The translations under genes were made by a program, and so were the position numbers. Below, piece after piece: positions 1 through 6,240 of a stretch of DNA of 7,981 bases (position 1 is its first letter; the number at the start of each line of letters is the position of its first letter). A model generated the notes under the pieces. That model searched no databases. It saw nothing but the letters and a program-made list of their open reading frames with translations, and was not told the origin of the DNA. Source of the DNA: Limnochordia bacterium (GTDB taxonomy: Bacteria > Bacillota > Limnochordia > Darwinibacteriales > DTU012); assembly GCA_007116995.1 (NCBI GenBank), contig SKHL01000212.1:1-7981 (forward strand), in the 5' to 3' direction.

Positions 1-565
1 GCCCTACTAATAGACCTATGGAGATAAAGGCACCCGGGGGCAGTGTCATTATTTGCCAAGGAGTGAATCCAGCACCTAATAGGGTGATACCAAACACTTG
101 ACCTGTTCCTAACAACTCCCGTATACCACCTAATAATGTCAGCGCCCAGGTAAATCCGATACCCATGCCCACGGCATCAACGATAGACCAAGTAACAGGC
201 ATTTTCGATGCGTAGGCTTCAGATCTCCCGAGCACCAGGCAATTTACAACAATTAAGGGTATGAACAGACCTAAAACCCGATGAACATCGGGGAGTAACG
301 CATTCATATAGAGATCAACGATGGTCACAAATGTCGCAATGATTATAATGTAAGCAGGAATTCGCACTTTGCCCGGGATGATCTTCTTCAACGCACTGAC
401 TATCGTGCTTGAAGAAATCAAGACAAAGGAGGTGGCCAACCCCATAGCCATTCCGTTAAGTGCACTTGTAGTTACCGCGAGTGCAGGGCATAAACCAATT
501 AATAAGCGAAAAACTGGATTTTCATCCCATAAGCCCCGTAAGAAATCTTTAATTATTCGGCTCAT
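1..565 (-). CDS. rnfE: RnfE, membrane subunit of the Rnf ion-translocating ferredoxin:NAD+ oxidoreductase (3' end cut by window)
   Basis: This is an integral membrane subunit of the Rnf complex, which couples electron flow between ferredoxin and NAD+ to Na+ or H+ transport. The 188 codons in the window begin MSRIIKDFLRGLWDENPVF and give several hydrophobic helices separated by short polar loops. Two conserved cysteines are visible, C26 in GLCPALAVT and C109 in VVNCLVLGR; in the RnfA/RnfE (NqrD/NqrE) family such cysteines hold an iron centre shared between the two subunits. Family members are usually about 200-230 residues, so only a short C-terminal piece is missing beyond position 1. The ATG overlaps the rnfG stop by one base (TAATG), and AAGGGGG lies about 7 bases upstream inside rnfG, which suggests coupled translation. 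RnfA and RnfB normally follow and should lie outside the window. The family call is secure. Confidence 0.95.
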   Translation of the reverse strand, partial: MSRIIKDFLRGLWDENPVFRLLIGLCPALAVTTSALNGMAMGLATSFVLISSSTIVSALKKIIPGKVRIPAYIIIIATFVTIVDLYMNALLPDVHRVLGLFIPLIVVNCLVLGRSEAYASKMPVTWSIVDAVGMGIGFTWALTLLGGIRELLGTGQVFGITLLGAGFTPWQIMTLPPGAFISIGLLVG

Positions 566-1158
566 TATCGTTCCCCCTTATATACCTGCGTAGCTCGGGA
601 GAAACCATTCCGGACTGCGTCTGTTACAGCCCTAGCTGACACGGTGGCCCCAGTAATATTATCGATGTCCTGCCCAAGAGCGATGGAATCATTAATAGTT
701 TTACCCTCAAACTGGGATCTAAAGTTTATCTGCTCGATTCGGGATCCTAATCCCGGTGTTTCCACATGCTCTAGGATCTTTATGCCAGTAATACGATTTG
801 TTACTACGTCTACCCCGACCAACACCTTAATAATCCCAGCATACCCCGAATCTTCACCTACATATGCAAATCCAATGGGCTGCTCTTTTTCGTCTAATGC
901 CTCAAAAAGGGACAGAGGTATATCACCTTCCTGCGCTCGCAAGCTAGATCGATCGTCTTCTACAAATGTACTCGCTCCCGTATCTATCGATCGAACTGAT
1001 TGGGTACCTGGTAGTACTTGGAAAATGCTCACTTCTAACTCTCGAGCTAAATTAGCTTGGATAATGCTAAATGTATAGTTATATACCTGCGATAATATAC
1101 CCGCTGATACCATAGAAATCAATGTTAAAACAACTATCATCCTTACTGATTCACGCAT
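565..1158 (-). CDS. rnfG: RnfG, FMN-carrying subunit of the Rnf complex
   Basis: This is the single-helix subunit that carries a covalently bound FMN on the outer face of the membrane and passes electrons within the Rnf complex. The 197 residues show an N-terminal membrane anchor at about 7-28 (MIVVLTLISMVSAGI) and then a soluble FMN-binding domain. The flavinylation motif reads D-I-D-N-I-T-G-A-T-V-S at about 164-174, so T172 is the expected phosphoester-linked threonine by homology with RnfG and NqrC. The conserved segment LEHVETPGLGSRI at 129-141 is also typical. Length is normal for the family. The ATG overlaps the rnfD end by 8 bases, and GGGGTG about 7 bases upstream is a good ribosome site within rnfD. 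Flavinylation would need ApbE, which is not in the window. Confidence 0.96.
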   Translation of the reverse strand: MRESVRMIVVLTLISMVSAGILSQVYNYTFSIIQANLARELEVSIFQVLPGTQSVRSIDTGASTFVEDDRSSLRAQEGDIPLSLFEALDEKEQPIGFAYVGEDSGYAGIIKVLVGVDVVTNRITGIKILEHVETPGLGSRIEQINFRSQFEGKTINDSIALGQDIDNITGATVSARAVTDAVRNGFSRATQVYKGER

Positions 1159-2071
1159 TTTTACTCACCCCTTGACCATATATACGAGGACGGGTCCAGC
1201 GATTGATTAAGGGTGTAGCTGCATTCATAAGTAAAATACTGTAGGTAACACCCTCAGGTAGGCTTCCCCAGATTCTAATAACAACAAGAATAATCCCTGC
1301 TCCAATTCCAAAAGCCCAGCGACCGACTGGAGTTACGGGAGTGGTCACCATATCACTAGCCATATAAACAGCAGCGAAAAGCAAACTACCTGCTAAAAGA
1401 TGAAACAAAGGATCTAAACCTAAGATGGTGGTTAATACTAATACCGTTCCTAGATACCCTAGAGGAATACGATAGTCTAACACACCGCGATAGAATAGAT
1501 AAATTCCCCCAATCAGGATCGCAAAGGCCGAAGTTTCACCTAATGACCCAGCTATTGTCCCAAAAAATAAGTCTGGATACGCAACTGCTTGCGGTCCGAG
1601 CTCTAAGGGAGTAGCTGTCGTAACTGCATCAAATGGGGTCGTCCAGTATGTCATAGGCAAAGTAAACGAGACAACGAGAAATGCCCTCCCCACCAAGGCC
1701 GGATTAAATGGATTATACCCTAGACCCCCAAAAACGTGCTTACCAAGGGTAATAGCAACGACCGAGCCGAGAATCATCATCCAGCTAGGTAGGGTAGGCG
1801 GAACATTAAGACCGATTAGGACTCCAGTTACTAGCGCACTACCGTCCCAAAGGGTAATCGGTTGATTCCGGATCTTTTGACAAAGCGCTTCAGTTACTAC
1901 AGCTGCTATACTAGCCAAAACTACCAATCGAATCGCATTAAATCCGAACAAGTACGTTGCAGCGATTAATACAGGTAAAAGCCCTATTATAACGGCGAAC
2001 ATAATTTTGTGTATCGTATCTTCATCCCGTACGTGAGGTGATGGAGATACAATTAGTCGGGAATTTTCCAC
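1151..2071 (-). CDS. rnfD: RnfD, membrane FMN subunit of the Rnf complex
   Basis: This is the polytopic NqrB/RnfD-family subunit, which carries a covalent FMN and is thought to be part of the ion-translocation path. The 306-residue product opens with the family-typical short cytoplasmic N-terminus (LIVSPSPHVRDEDTIHKIM) and then has many hydrophobic helices. Conserved landmarks are GGLGYNPFNPALVGRAF at about 115-131 and the flavinylation stretch DAVTTATPL at 148-156, where T154 is the expected FMN-bearing residue. The motif has TTAT where many relatives have SGAT or TGAT. The start is GTG, chosen because GGGGGAG sits 6 bases upstream and the N-terminus then matches the family. It lies 44 bases after rnfC and overlaps rnfG by 8 bases. 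Confidence 0.96.
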   Translation of the reverse strand: MENSRLIVSPSPHVRDEDTIHKIMFAVIIGLLPVLIAATYLFGFNAIRLVVLASIAAVVTEALCQKIRNQPITLWDGSALVTGVLIGLNVPPTLPSWMMILGSVVAITLGKHVFGGLGYNPFNPALVGRAFLVVSFTLPMTYWTTPFDAVTTATPLELGPQAVAYPDLFFGTIAGSLGETSAFAILIGGIYLFYRGVLDYRIPLGYLGTVLVLTTILGLDPLFHLLAGSLLFAAVYMASDMVTTPVTPVGRWAFGIGAGIILVVIRIWGSLPEGVTYSILLMNAATPLINRWTRPRIYGQGVSKNA

Positions 2072-2115
2072 AATTTTCTCCCCCTTGTAGCCCGGAATTA
2101 GACGTAAATTTCGCT

Positions 2116-3438
2116 TTACCCAGTCTGTCGACGTTTTGCTACAATGATTTCATTCTTCGCAAGGCGCATCCAGTGCAACAAAAAGCGCTTTGAGGGGCAG
2201 ATATATGTGCAACAGCCACACTCAATACAGTCCATCGCCCCATACTCTAGGGCTTCATCCCACATGGCATTCATACTATACGCTTCAAGGCGAACAGGCA
2301 ATAACGAAGCTGGACAAACATCAACACAGCGAGCACACTTAATACAAGGCATTGGATCGAACTGTTTGCTATCTTCCTTGGTAAAGACTAAGATGCTAGA
2401 GGTACCCTTCATAACAGGAACATCCAGATCAAACTGGGCCGAACCCATCAACGGTCCACCCGCTATCACCTTTCCTGGCTCTGCAGTAAATCCTCCAGCA
2501 GCCTCTATCGCAACGCGAAAAGACGTTCCTAAACGGATTCGGTAGTTGCGCGGCTCTTTAATCCCAGCTCCCGTTAGGGTAACAACTCGATCTATCAGCG
2601 CTCGTCCATCACGACAAGCTTGTGTAGTAGCCAATGCTGTTCCCACGTTCTGTACGATTACACCTGCTTGATAAGGTAAACCATTGCTCGGCACTTCTCG
2701 ACCAGTCAAAGCGGTAATCATCTGTTTCTCCCCGCCTTGCGGATACTTGGTATCAAGAACCACAATCTCAATGGCATTGGAACCGGCATGGTCTCGCATG
2801 TTCCGGATCGCCTCAGGCTTGTTCTCTTCTATTCCAATAAGAATCCGTTCGGCACCACAACCCTTAGCTAGTAACTTAGCACCAAGAATGACATCAGCCG
2901 GCTCTTCTACCATCATACGATCATCAGCTGTTAGATATGGTTCGCATTCACTTCCATTAATAATCAAGTAATCAATATTAGCCTGGTCTGGGGGATCGAG
3001 CTTAATGGATGTAGGAAAAGCAGCGCCCCCTAAACCCACAATCCCAGCGGCTTTAATCTTATCTTTAATCTCTTGAGGTGATAACTGAATGGGATCTGAG
3101 TGGCTGATCATCTCACAAGGATTATCTTGACCATCATTCTTAATCACAACCGAAATCACTGAACGGCCACTAATATGGGGACGGGGTTCTACAGCCACAA
3201 CGGTTCCGGATACTGATGAGTGCACATTGGCACTGACCGCATAGGAGCTATTACCGATTAATTGCCCCATTAAAACAGAATCTCCTTTTTTCACCAAGGA
3301 ATCCACTGGAGCCCCTATATGTTGTTGCAGGGAAATAACAATCATTTCAGGAGCAGGCAGATCCTGAATCGACTTCTCCGCTGTAATATCCTTAGCATAC
3401 TCAGGGTGAACTCCCCCACGGAATGTTTTCTTCTTCAT
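2116..3438 (-). CDS. rnfC: RnfC, NADH/FMN and iron-sulfur subunit of the Rnf complex
   Basis: This is the peripheral cytoplasmic subunit where NAD+ is reduced (or NADH oxidised) by electrons from ferredoxin through RnfB. The 440 residues show, in order, an N-terminal barrel-sandwich-type domain at about 30-110, the glycine-rich nucleotide loop GLGGAAFPTSIK at 135-146, the flavin-site motifs ECEPYLTADDR (164-174) and YPQGGEK (232-238), an SLBB-like stretch near 285-335, and two [4Fe-4S] motifs: C365-C368-C371-C375-P and C404-C407-C410-C414-P. Length matches the compact Firmicutes RnfC and lacks the long C-terminal repeats of the gammaproteobacterial form. The ATG has GAGGTGG about 7 bases upstream. 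It starts 30 bases after trmL with no room for a clear separate promoter, so it is probably read from the trmL promoter. Confidence 0.97.
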   Translation of the reverse strand: MKKKTFRGGVHPEYAKDITAEKSIQDLPAPEMIVISLQQHIGAPVDSLVKKGDSVLMGQLIGNSSYAVSANVHSSVSGTVVAVEPRPHISGRSVISVVIKNDGQDNPCEMISHSDPIQLSPQEIKDKIKAAGIVGLGGAAFPTSIKLDPPDQANIDYLIINGSECEPYLTADDRMMVEEPADVILGAKLLAKGCGAERILIGIEENKPEAIRNMRDHAGSNAIEIVVLDTKYPQGGEKQMITALTGREVPSNGLPYQAGVIVQNVGTALATTQACRDGRALIDRVVTLTGAGIKEPRNYRIRLGTSFRVAIEAAGGFTAEPGKVIAGGPLMGSAQFDLDVPVMKGTSSILVFTKEDSKQFDPMPCIKCARCVDVCPASLLPVRLEAYSMNAMWDEALEYGAMDCIECGCCTYICPSKRFLLHWMRLAKNEIIVAKRRQTG

Positions 3439-3468
3439 ATCACTACCACCTCATTAATTCGGTCAGTT

Positions 3469-3924
3469 TTACCAGGCCACGAAGTCATTTTGACGCCACG
3501 CTTCATAAAGTGTAATCGCCACAGTGTTAGACAAGTTTAACGAACGAGGGTTTAACATAGGTAGGGTTATGTGATTGTCTACATAATCCTTTAGAACTTC
3601 AGGACGAATACCTTTAGTTTCACTTCCAAAGACCAGAAAGTCATGGGGTGTATAGCTAACATCTGTATATAGCTTAGCACTTCCCGTTTCCACAAAGTAC
3701 ATTGTCGTCGGTTTAGTTGTATCAAGAAATCCTTGCCAATGATCATGGATCTGGAGATCTAATTGATCCCAGTAGTCTAAGCCTGCCCGTCTAACCCGTT
3801 TATCGTCAAGAAAAAAACCTAGAGGTCGAATGAGATGTAGTTTACAACCACTAACAACGCACAAGCGGGCGATGTTACCGGTATTCGCCGGAATCTCCGG
3901 TTCATAAAGAACAATATTCATCAC
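3469..3924 (-). CDS. trmL: TrmL, tRNA (cytidine/uridine-34-2'-O)-methyltransferase (SPOUT family)
   Basis: This enzyme methylates the 2'-OH of the wobble nucleotide (C34/U34) of certain leucine tRNAs using S-adenosylmethionine. The 151-residue protein is a single SPOUT (trefoil-knot) domain of normal length. The three family motifs are all present: NTGNIAR at 14-20 in the N-terminal EPEIPANTGNIARLC; FGSETKGI at 99-106; and LPMLNPRSLNLSNTVAI at 121-137, the last two forming the SAM-binding knot. I chose the GTG start because the protein then reads MMNIVLYEPEIP, colinear with E. coli TrmL (MLNIVLYEPEIP), and AGGAG lies 9 bases upstream; the adjacent ATG at 3921 would be 12 bases away. The gene leads the rnf operon, 30 bases before rnfC. 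Its GTG lies in a predicted hairpin stem. Confidence 0.95.
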   Translation of the reverse strand: MMNIVLYEPEIPANTGNIARLCVVSGCKLHLIRPLGFFLDDKRVRRAGLDYWDQLDLQIHDHWQGFLDTTKPTTMYFVETGSAKLYTDVSYTPHDFLVFGSETKGIRPEVLKDYVDNHITLPMLNPRSLNLSNTVAITLYEAWRQNDFVAW

Positions 3925-3959
3925 GGTGATGTTCTCCTTTCCGAGCGTTCATCACCGTG
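3922..3959 (-). promoter_or_regulatory. Predicted start-codon hairpin at trmL, Shine-Dalgarno in loop
   Basis: On the minus strand CACGGTGATG (3959-3950) and CATCACCGTG (3931-3922) are a perfect 10-bp inverted repeat separated by 18 bases (3949-3932). The loop contains GGAAAGGAG, the trmL Shine-Dalgarno, and the last three bases of the 3' arm are the GTG start codon. As RNA this would present the ribosome site in a loop and bury the start codon in a stem, a layout that could limit or regulate translation. The repeat is seen directly; the regulatory role is inference. Confidence 0.5.
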
Positions 3960-4101
3960 GCGTCTTAACAACATAATGCAACACCGTCGGTGACATTGCA
4001 GGGTAGCAGGACGCGTTTCAGGGGGGAATCTAGCTTATTTTTCCCCTAGAAGTTTTTCTAATCCTAGTGCCGAAATATTTCGTCCCGCTGATCAGGCCAA
4101 T
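3925..4101 (-). promoter_or_regulatory. Predicted structured leader of the trmL-rnf transcript
   Basis: The promoter at 4108-4135 would start transcription near 4101, leaving about 175 untranslated bases before trmL. Within them I see a perfect 12-bp palindrome CGAAATATTTCG at 4071-4082; arms GGGGAA (4023-4028) and TTCCCC (4041-4046) around a 12-base loop; a nested dyad with arms TGCAA/TTGCA (3977-3981 and 3996-4000) and CACCG/CGGTG (3982-3986 and 3988-3992); and the start-codon hairpin at 3922-3959. No G+C-rich hairpin is followed by a T run, so a classical attenuator is not evident. I do not recognise it as an FMN, T-box or other familiar riboswitch. Confidence 0.4.
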
Positions 4102-4107
4102 TATTAG

Positions 4108-4135
4108 ATTATACCCAGTGTAATCTGGGGTGCAA
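4108..4135 (-). promoter_or_regulatory. Sigma-A-type promoter of trmL-rnfCDGE
   Basis: On the minus strand a -35 box TTGCAC (4135-4130) and a consensus -10 box TATAAT (4113-4108) are separated by 16 bases. The spacer itself is an inverted repeat, CCCAG-ATTACA-CTGGG, and the overlapping AGATTA/TAATCT pair covers the -10 box, so a regulator could bind here. The promoter begins 13 bases beyond the stop of the upstream barrel gene and is the only strong candidate for the rnf operon in the window. Confidence 0.65.
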
Positions 4136-4147
4136 CAAAATGCATGT

Positions 4148-4963
4148 CTAAAAACGATAGCGAATAACCCCTGTTATCTGTTGACTGTCAAAGCTGATAC
4201 CAATGGAGACGGGATCGGCGAGCAACCCTAGCTCATAAGCACTCTGGTTTGAGAAATGATACCCGGTAAAAGCTAGGATCTGATTATACGTCAAACCCCA
4301 ATTATAGTAAATCTCATTAGCTGCATTGTACCGTAAACCCACAAGACCTTGGAGATTTAAACCAATATCAGTCTCATATATTAACTGCCCATAAACTGGT
4401 TTACTACCAAAACCAATAGAAATCTGCCAGAGACCTTGGTATTCAAGTTCATAAAAGGGTGCCACTGCATAATAGCTATCATTGATTAGGCTAGCTTTAG
4501 TGTAAGCGCCATACCTCCTGTTGCCACTTAACAGTATACTTTCACCATAGAGATGAAAAAGACCTGCAGATTCAGATAAACTTCTACTCTTCGCAATGTC
4601 CAAAAAGTCTGTAGTTGATCTTAAACGCTGGAAAACTCCTCGTCTGGTGATATTTCCAGCCACCACGCCTACCTCATATTTCACATTACCAACAAACACC
4701 TGACGACCTAGTTCGACGAAGCCTTTAAGCTCCATTTCAGATAGACTCGAATGAAACTGCCCCACTAGATAATCATCTTGGTAGCCAAAAAAGCCTATAC
4801 GAGTTCTGGAACGTTGTTCCATTTGATATCCAGTAAACCATCTATCATCCTGATACCCTACCATAATCTGGTGGGTGCTAGCAGATGCTACGCTCTGTGC
4901 ATACCCACTCCAAGCCAGTATAAAACAAGTAAAACAAATCACTACGTAATAAACTCGACTCAT
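4148..4963 (-). CDS. Putative outer-membrane beta-barrel protein, function unknown
   Basis: I do not recognise a named family. The 271-residue protein starts with a signal peptide (hydrophobic 5-18, likely cleavage after SGYA at 22 or ASA near 29; C10 and C13 lie in the hydrophobic core but do not form a lipobox). The rest has no other long hydrophobic helix and is rich in Tyr, Phe, Gly and Ser in short alternating strands, for example WQISIGFGS, LQGLVGLRYN and YYNWGLTYNQ. The last strand, QITGVIRYRF, ends in phenylalanine with alternating large residues, which matches the C-terminal signal of BamA-inserted outer-membrane proteins. The ATG has AGGAGG 6 bases upstream. It lies 26 bases after the LolA-like gene, so the two are probably co-transcribed. 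The barrel assignment is inference from sequence pattern. Confidence 0.7.
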   Translation of the reverse strand: MSRVYYVVICFTCFILAWSGYAQSVASASTHQIMVGYQDDRWFTGYQMEQRSRTRIGFFGYQDDYLVGQFHSSLSEMELKGFVELGRQVFVGNVKYEVGVVAGNITRRGVFQRLRSTTDFLDIAKSRSLSESAGLFHLYGESILLSGNRRYGAYTKASLINDSYYAVAPFYELEYQGLWQISIGFGSKPVYGQLIYETDIGLNLQGLVGLRYNAANEIYYNWGLTYNQILAFTGYHFSNQSAYELGLLADPVSIGISFDSQQITGVIRYRF

Positions 4964-4989
4964 AAAAGGCCTCCTAAACAGTACATGAC

Positions 4990-5646
4990 CTAAAAACGCA
5001 CCTCTGGCACCTCAGGTAAATCAGTCAACTGCTGTGTTGTTAAACCTGGATTGACTACTAAATCGATTAGGATCATTGAGCCAACAAATCTCTCTTCTTC
5101 ATAAACCTCTAGCTGATACGGACGAAACTGATGATCAATCCAAATATACTGGACTTGATCTACCACCCCAGATAACCTAACCACATATACATCCCCAGTA
5201 TCAGAGTGCTTAATATCCACTAATTCTGTTTCCAACGTCTGTAGATCAAACACGGAAGTAAGATCCGTAAAATCCAAGGCTAAACCAGCCTCGGCCCCAA
5301 GATCCTCGATATTACCTACCATGATTTGGTGTAGAATTGGCGTATAAGTGCGAACCTTTGCGGACTCCTGATCAGCGACAAAAATCATGCCCTCAAATAG
5401 CCAATGATCGATCACTTCTAAGCGAGCAATTCCCAAAACCTGACTGGCACCAATCTGCATCTTCATTTCTTCTGTCCGTTCACCAGTAACCTGATTTATC
5501 GTAAGTACTCCACGAAAGTCTTCAATCGCGGTAAGCTCCGATTCTACCTTAGCCGTCAGTTCCTGAATCGTTATGGCCCAAACACTAGATGACATCAAGC
5601 CTAATAATAGAATGATTGCACTGACTGCGATGATCTGCTTCTTCAT
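4990..5646 (-). CDS. LolA-like exported protein (outer-membrane lipoprotein-sorting protein family)
   Basis: The product looks like the LolA/LolB-like fold, a half-open beta-barrel that binds acyl chains or lipoproteins in the periplasm. I place the start at the ATG at 5646 (218 residues) because GGAGAGGGG lies about 7 bases before it; the in-frame ATG at 5664 would add six residues (MERGIK) and has a poor ribosome site. The signal peptide is MKK followed by a hydrophobic stretch ending SSVWA, with likely cleavage after residue 24 and no lipobox cysteine. The mature part begins ITIQELTAKVESELTAIEDF, typical of this family's opening helix, followed by beta-rich sequence with TINQVTGERTEEMKMQI, then WIDHQFRPYQLEVYEEERFVG near the C-terminus, resembling the strand pair found in LolA-like proteins. 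The exact subfamily and cargo are unknown. Confidence 0.7.
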   Translation of the reverse strand: MKKQIIAVSAIILLLGLMSSSVWAITIQELTAKVESELTAIEDFRGVLTINQVTGERTEEMKMQIGASQVLGIARLEVIDHWLFEGMIFVADQESAKVRTYTPILHQIMVGNIEDLGAEAGLALDFTDLTSVFDLQTLETELVDIKHSDTGDVYVVRLSGVVDQVQYIWIDHQFRPYQLEVYEEERFVGSMILIDLVVNPGLTTQQLTDLPEVPEVRF

Positions 5647-5664
5647 TTTAATACCCCTCTCCAT

Positions 5665-5818
5665 CTTTTCTGGTACACTGCTCTACACACATATACTGAT
5701 TCGGATCGAATGACCATGACCTGGCAATAGAAAATTCATTTAAACAGCAATAAAGCTCTTGATATATCTATCTCTAAAAGGTAAAATATACGATAGATGT
5801 AATCGAGGAGGAAACAAT
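5665..5818. other. Divergent intergenic region between the LolA-like gene and the zinc-ribbon gene
   Basis: The region separates divergently read genes. A convincing promoter is seen only for the plus-strand gene. For the minus strand I see TTGCCA near 5731-5726 but no good -10 box at the right distance, so the promoter of the LolA-like/barrel pair is unresolved. A 13-bp dyad ATTCG-GAT-CGAAT at 5699-5711 could be an operator, but nothing else supports this. Confidence 0.4.
5759..5787 (+). promoter_or_regulatory. Sigma-A-type promoter of the zinc-ribbon gene
   Basis: A -35 box TTGATA (5759-5764) and a -10 box TAAAAT (5782-5787) are separated by 17 bases. Transcription would start near 5794, giving a short leader of about 25 bases. 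The ribosome site GAGGAGG (5805-5811) is 7 bases before the ATG at 5819 and decides the start in favour of MPIYDYRC over an in-frame ATG at the -35 box. Confidence 0.7.
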
Positions 5819-6169
5819 ATGCCTATCTATGACTATCGATGTACGAAATGCGGAGATTTCGAACACAGCCAAAGCATTAAAGATCAACCGTTAACCACCT
5901 GTCCAACATGCGGCAATCAAGTAAAGCGACTGATAAGCAATAATGTCGGAATTATCTTCAAAGGCTCTGGGTTTTACATTAATGACAGTCGTAGTGCTAA
6001 TAAGGGAAGTATTGCTAGTTCGAATTCTAACGGTAGCACTGATTCGGATTCTAGTTCAAACTCCAATACTAATTCTAACTCTAGTTCTAACACTGACACG
6101 AAGACTACATCAAGCTCTAGCAGTACAAGTGACAGCACGAAATCTAAGAACTCAGGAAAAGCGTCCTAA
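5819..6169 (+). CDS. FmdB-family zinc-ribbon protein with Ser/Asn/Thr-rich tail
   Basis: This is a small FmdB/CxxC_CxxC_SSSS-type putative regulatory protein. The 116 residues begin MPIYDYRCTKCG, with a zinc ribbon formed by C8-x2-C11 and C28-x2-C31 (CPTCG), followed by the family motif FKGSGFYINDSR at 47-58. From about residue 60 to the end the protein is low-complexity, mainly Ser, Asn, Thr, Asp and Lys, and likely disordered; family members commonly have a variable serine-rich tail. The name FmdB comes from a proposed regulator of formamidase genes, but no amidase is near and the actual role is unknown. The gene stands alone on the plus strand with its own promoter and a terminator-like hairpin behind it. 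Confidence 0.9.
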   Translation: MPIYDYRCTKCGDFEHSQSIKDQPLTTCPTCGNQVKRLISNNVGIIFKGSGFYINDSRSANKGSIASSNSNGSTDSDSSSNSNTNSNSSSNTDTKTTSSSSSTSDSTKSKNSGKAS

Positions 6170-6188
6170 GATCAAACCCGTGGCATCC

Positions 6189-6225
6189 ATGGGATAGGTC
6201 TGTTAGTACAGCAGACCTATCCCAT
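6189..6225. terminator. Terminator-like hairpin between converging genes
   Basis: ATGGGATAGGTCTG (6189-6202) and CAGACCTATCCCAT (6212-6225) form a perfect 14-bp inverted repeat with a 9-base loop. It lies 19 bases after the zinc-ribbon stop and 15 bases beyond the stop of the converging M48 gene. On the plus strand it is followed by TTCTGT, a weak T tail; on the minus strand there is no T tail. It probably ends the plus-strand transcript and may stabilise or end the other. Confidence 0.7.
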
Positions 6226-6240
6226 TTCTGTAGAGATGGC

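Noticed and set aside
369..593. Plus-strand open frame opposite rnfE
   Set aside because: The minus-strand translation is an unmistakable RnfE, so this frame is a shadow.
644..1078. Plus-strand open frame opposite rnfG (also 2144-2545 and 2684-2971 opposite rnfC, 7128-7346 opposite the protease)
   Set aside because: They lie antisense to strongly supported genes, lack good ribosome sites and encode no recognisable protein pattern.
3925..4101. FMN riboswitch or T-box in the trmL-rnf leader
   Set aside because: I could not find the conserved FMN-element core or the T-box sequence on the transcribed strand.
4113..4130. CCCAG/CTGGG hairpin as a terminator for the barrel gene
   Set aside because: The stem is only 5 bp, there is no T run after it, and it coincides with the spacer of a strong promoter.
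4869..4963. Lipoprotein signal peptide on the barrel protein because of Cys10 and Cys13
   Set aside because: The cysteines lie inside the hydrophobic core with no lipobox at the end of it; a standard signal peptidase I site fits better.
5647..5664. Start of the LolA-like gene at the ATG at 5664
   Set aside because: It has no good Shine-Dalgarno, whereas GGAGAGGGG lies at the right distance before the ATG at 5646 and gives a standard MKK signal peptide.
5943..6197. Second plus-strand frame overlapping the zinc-ribbon gene
   Set aside because: It reads the Ser/Asn repeat in another frame, giving artificial Leu/Ile/Val runs, and has no ribosome site.
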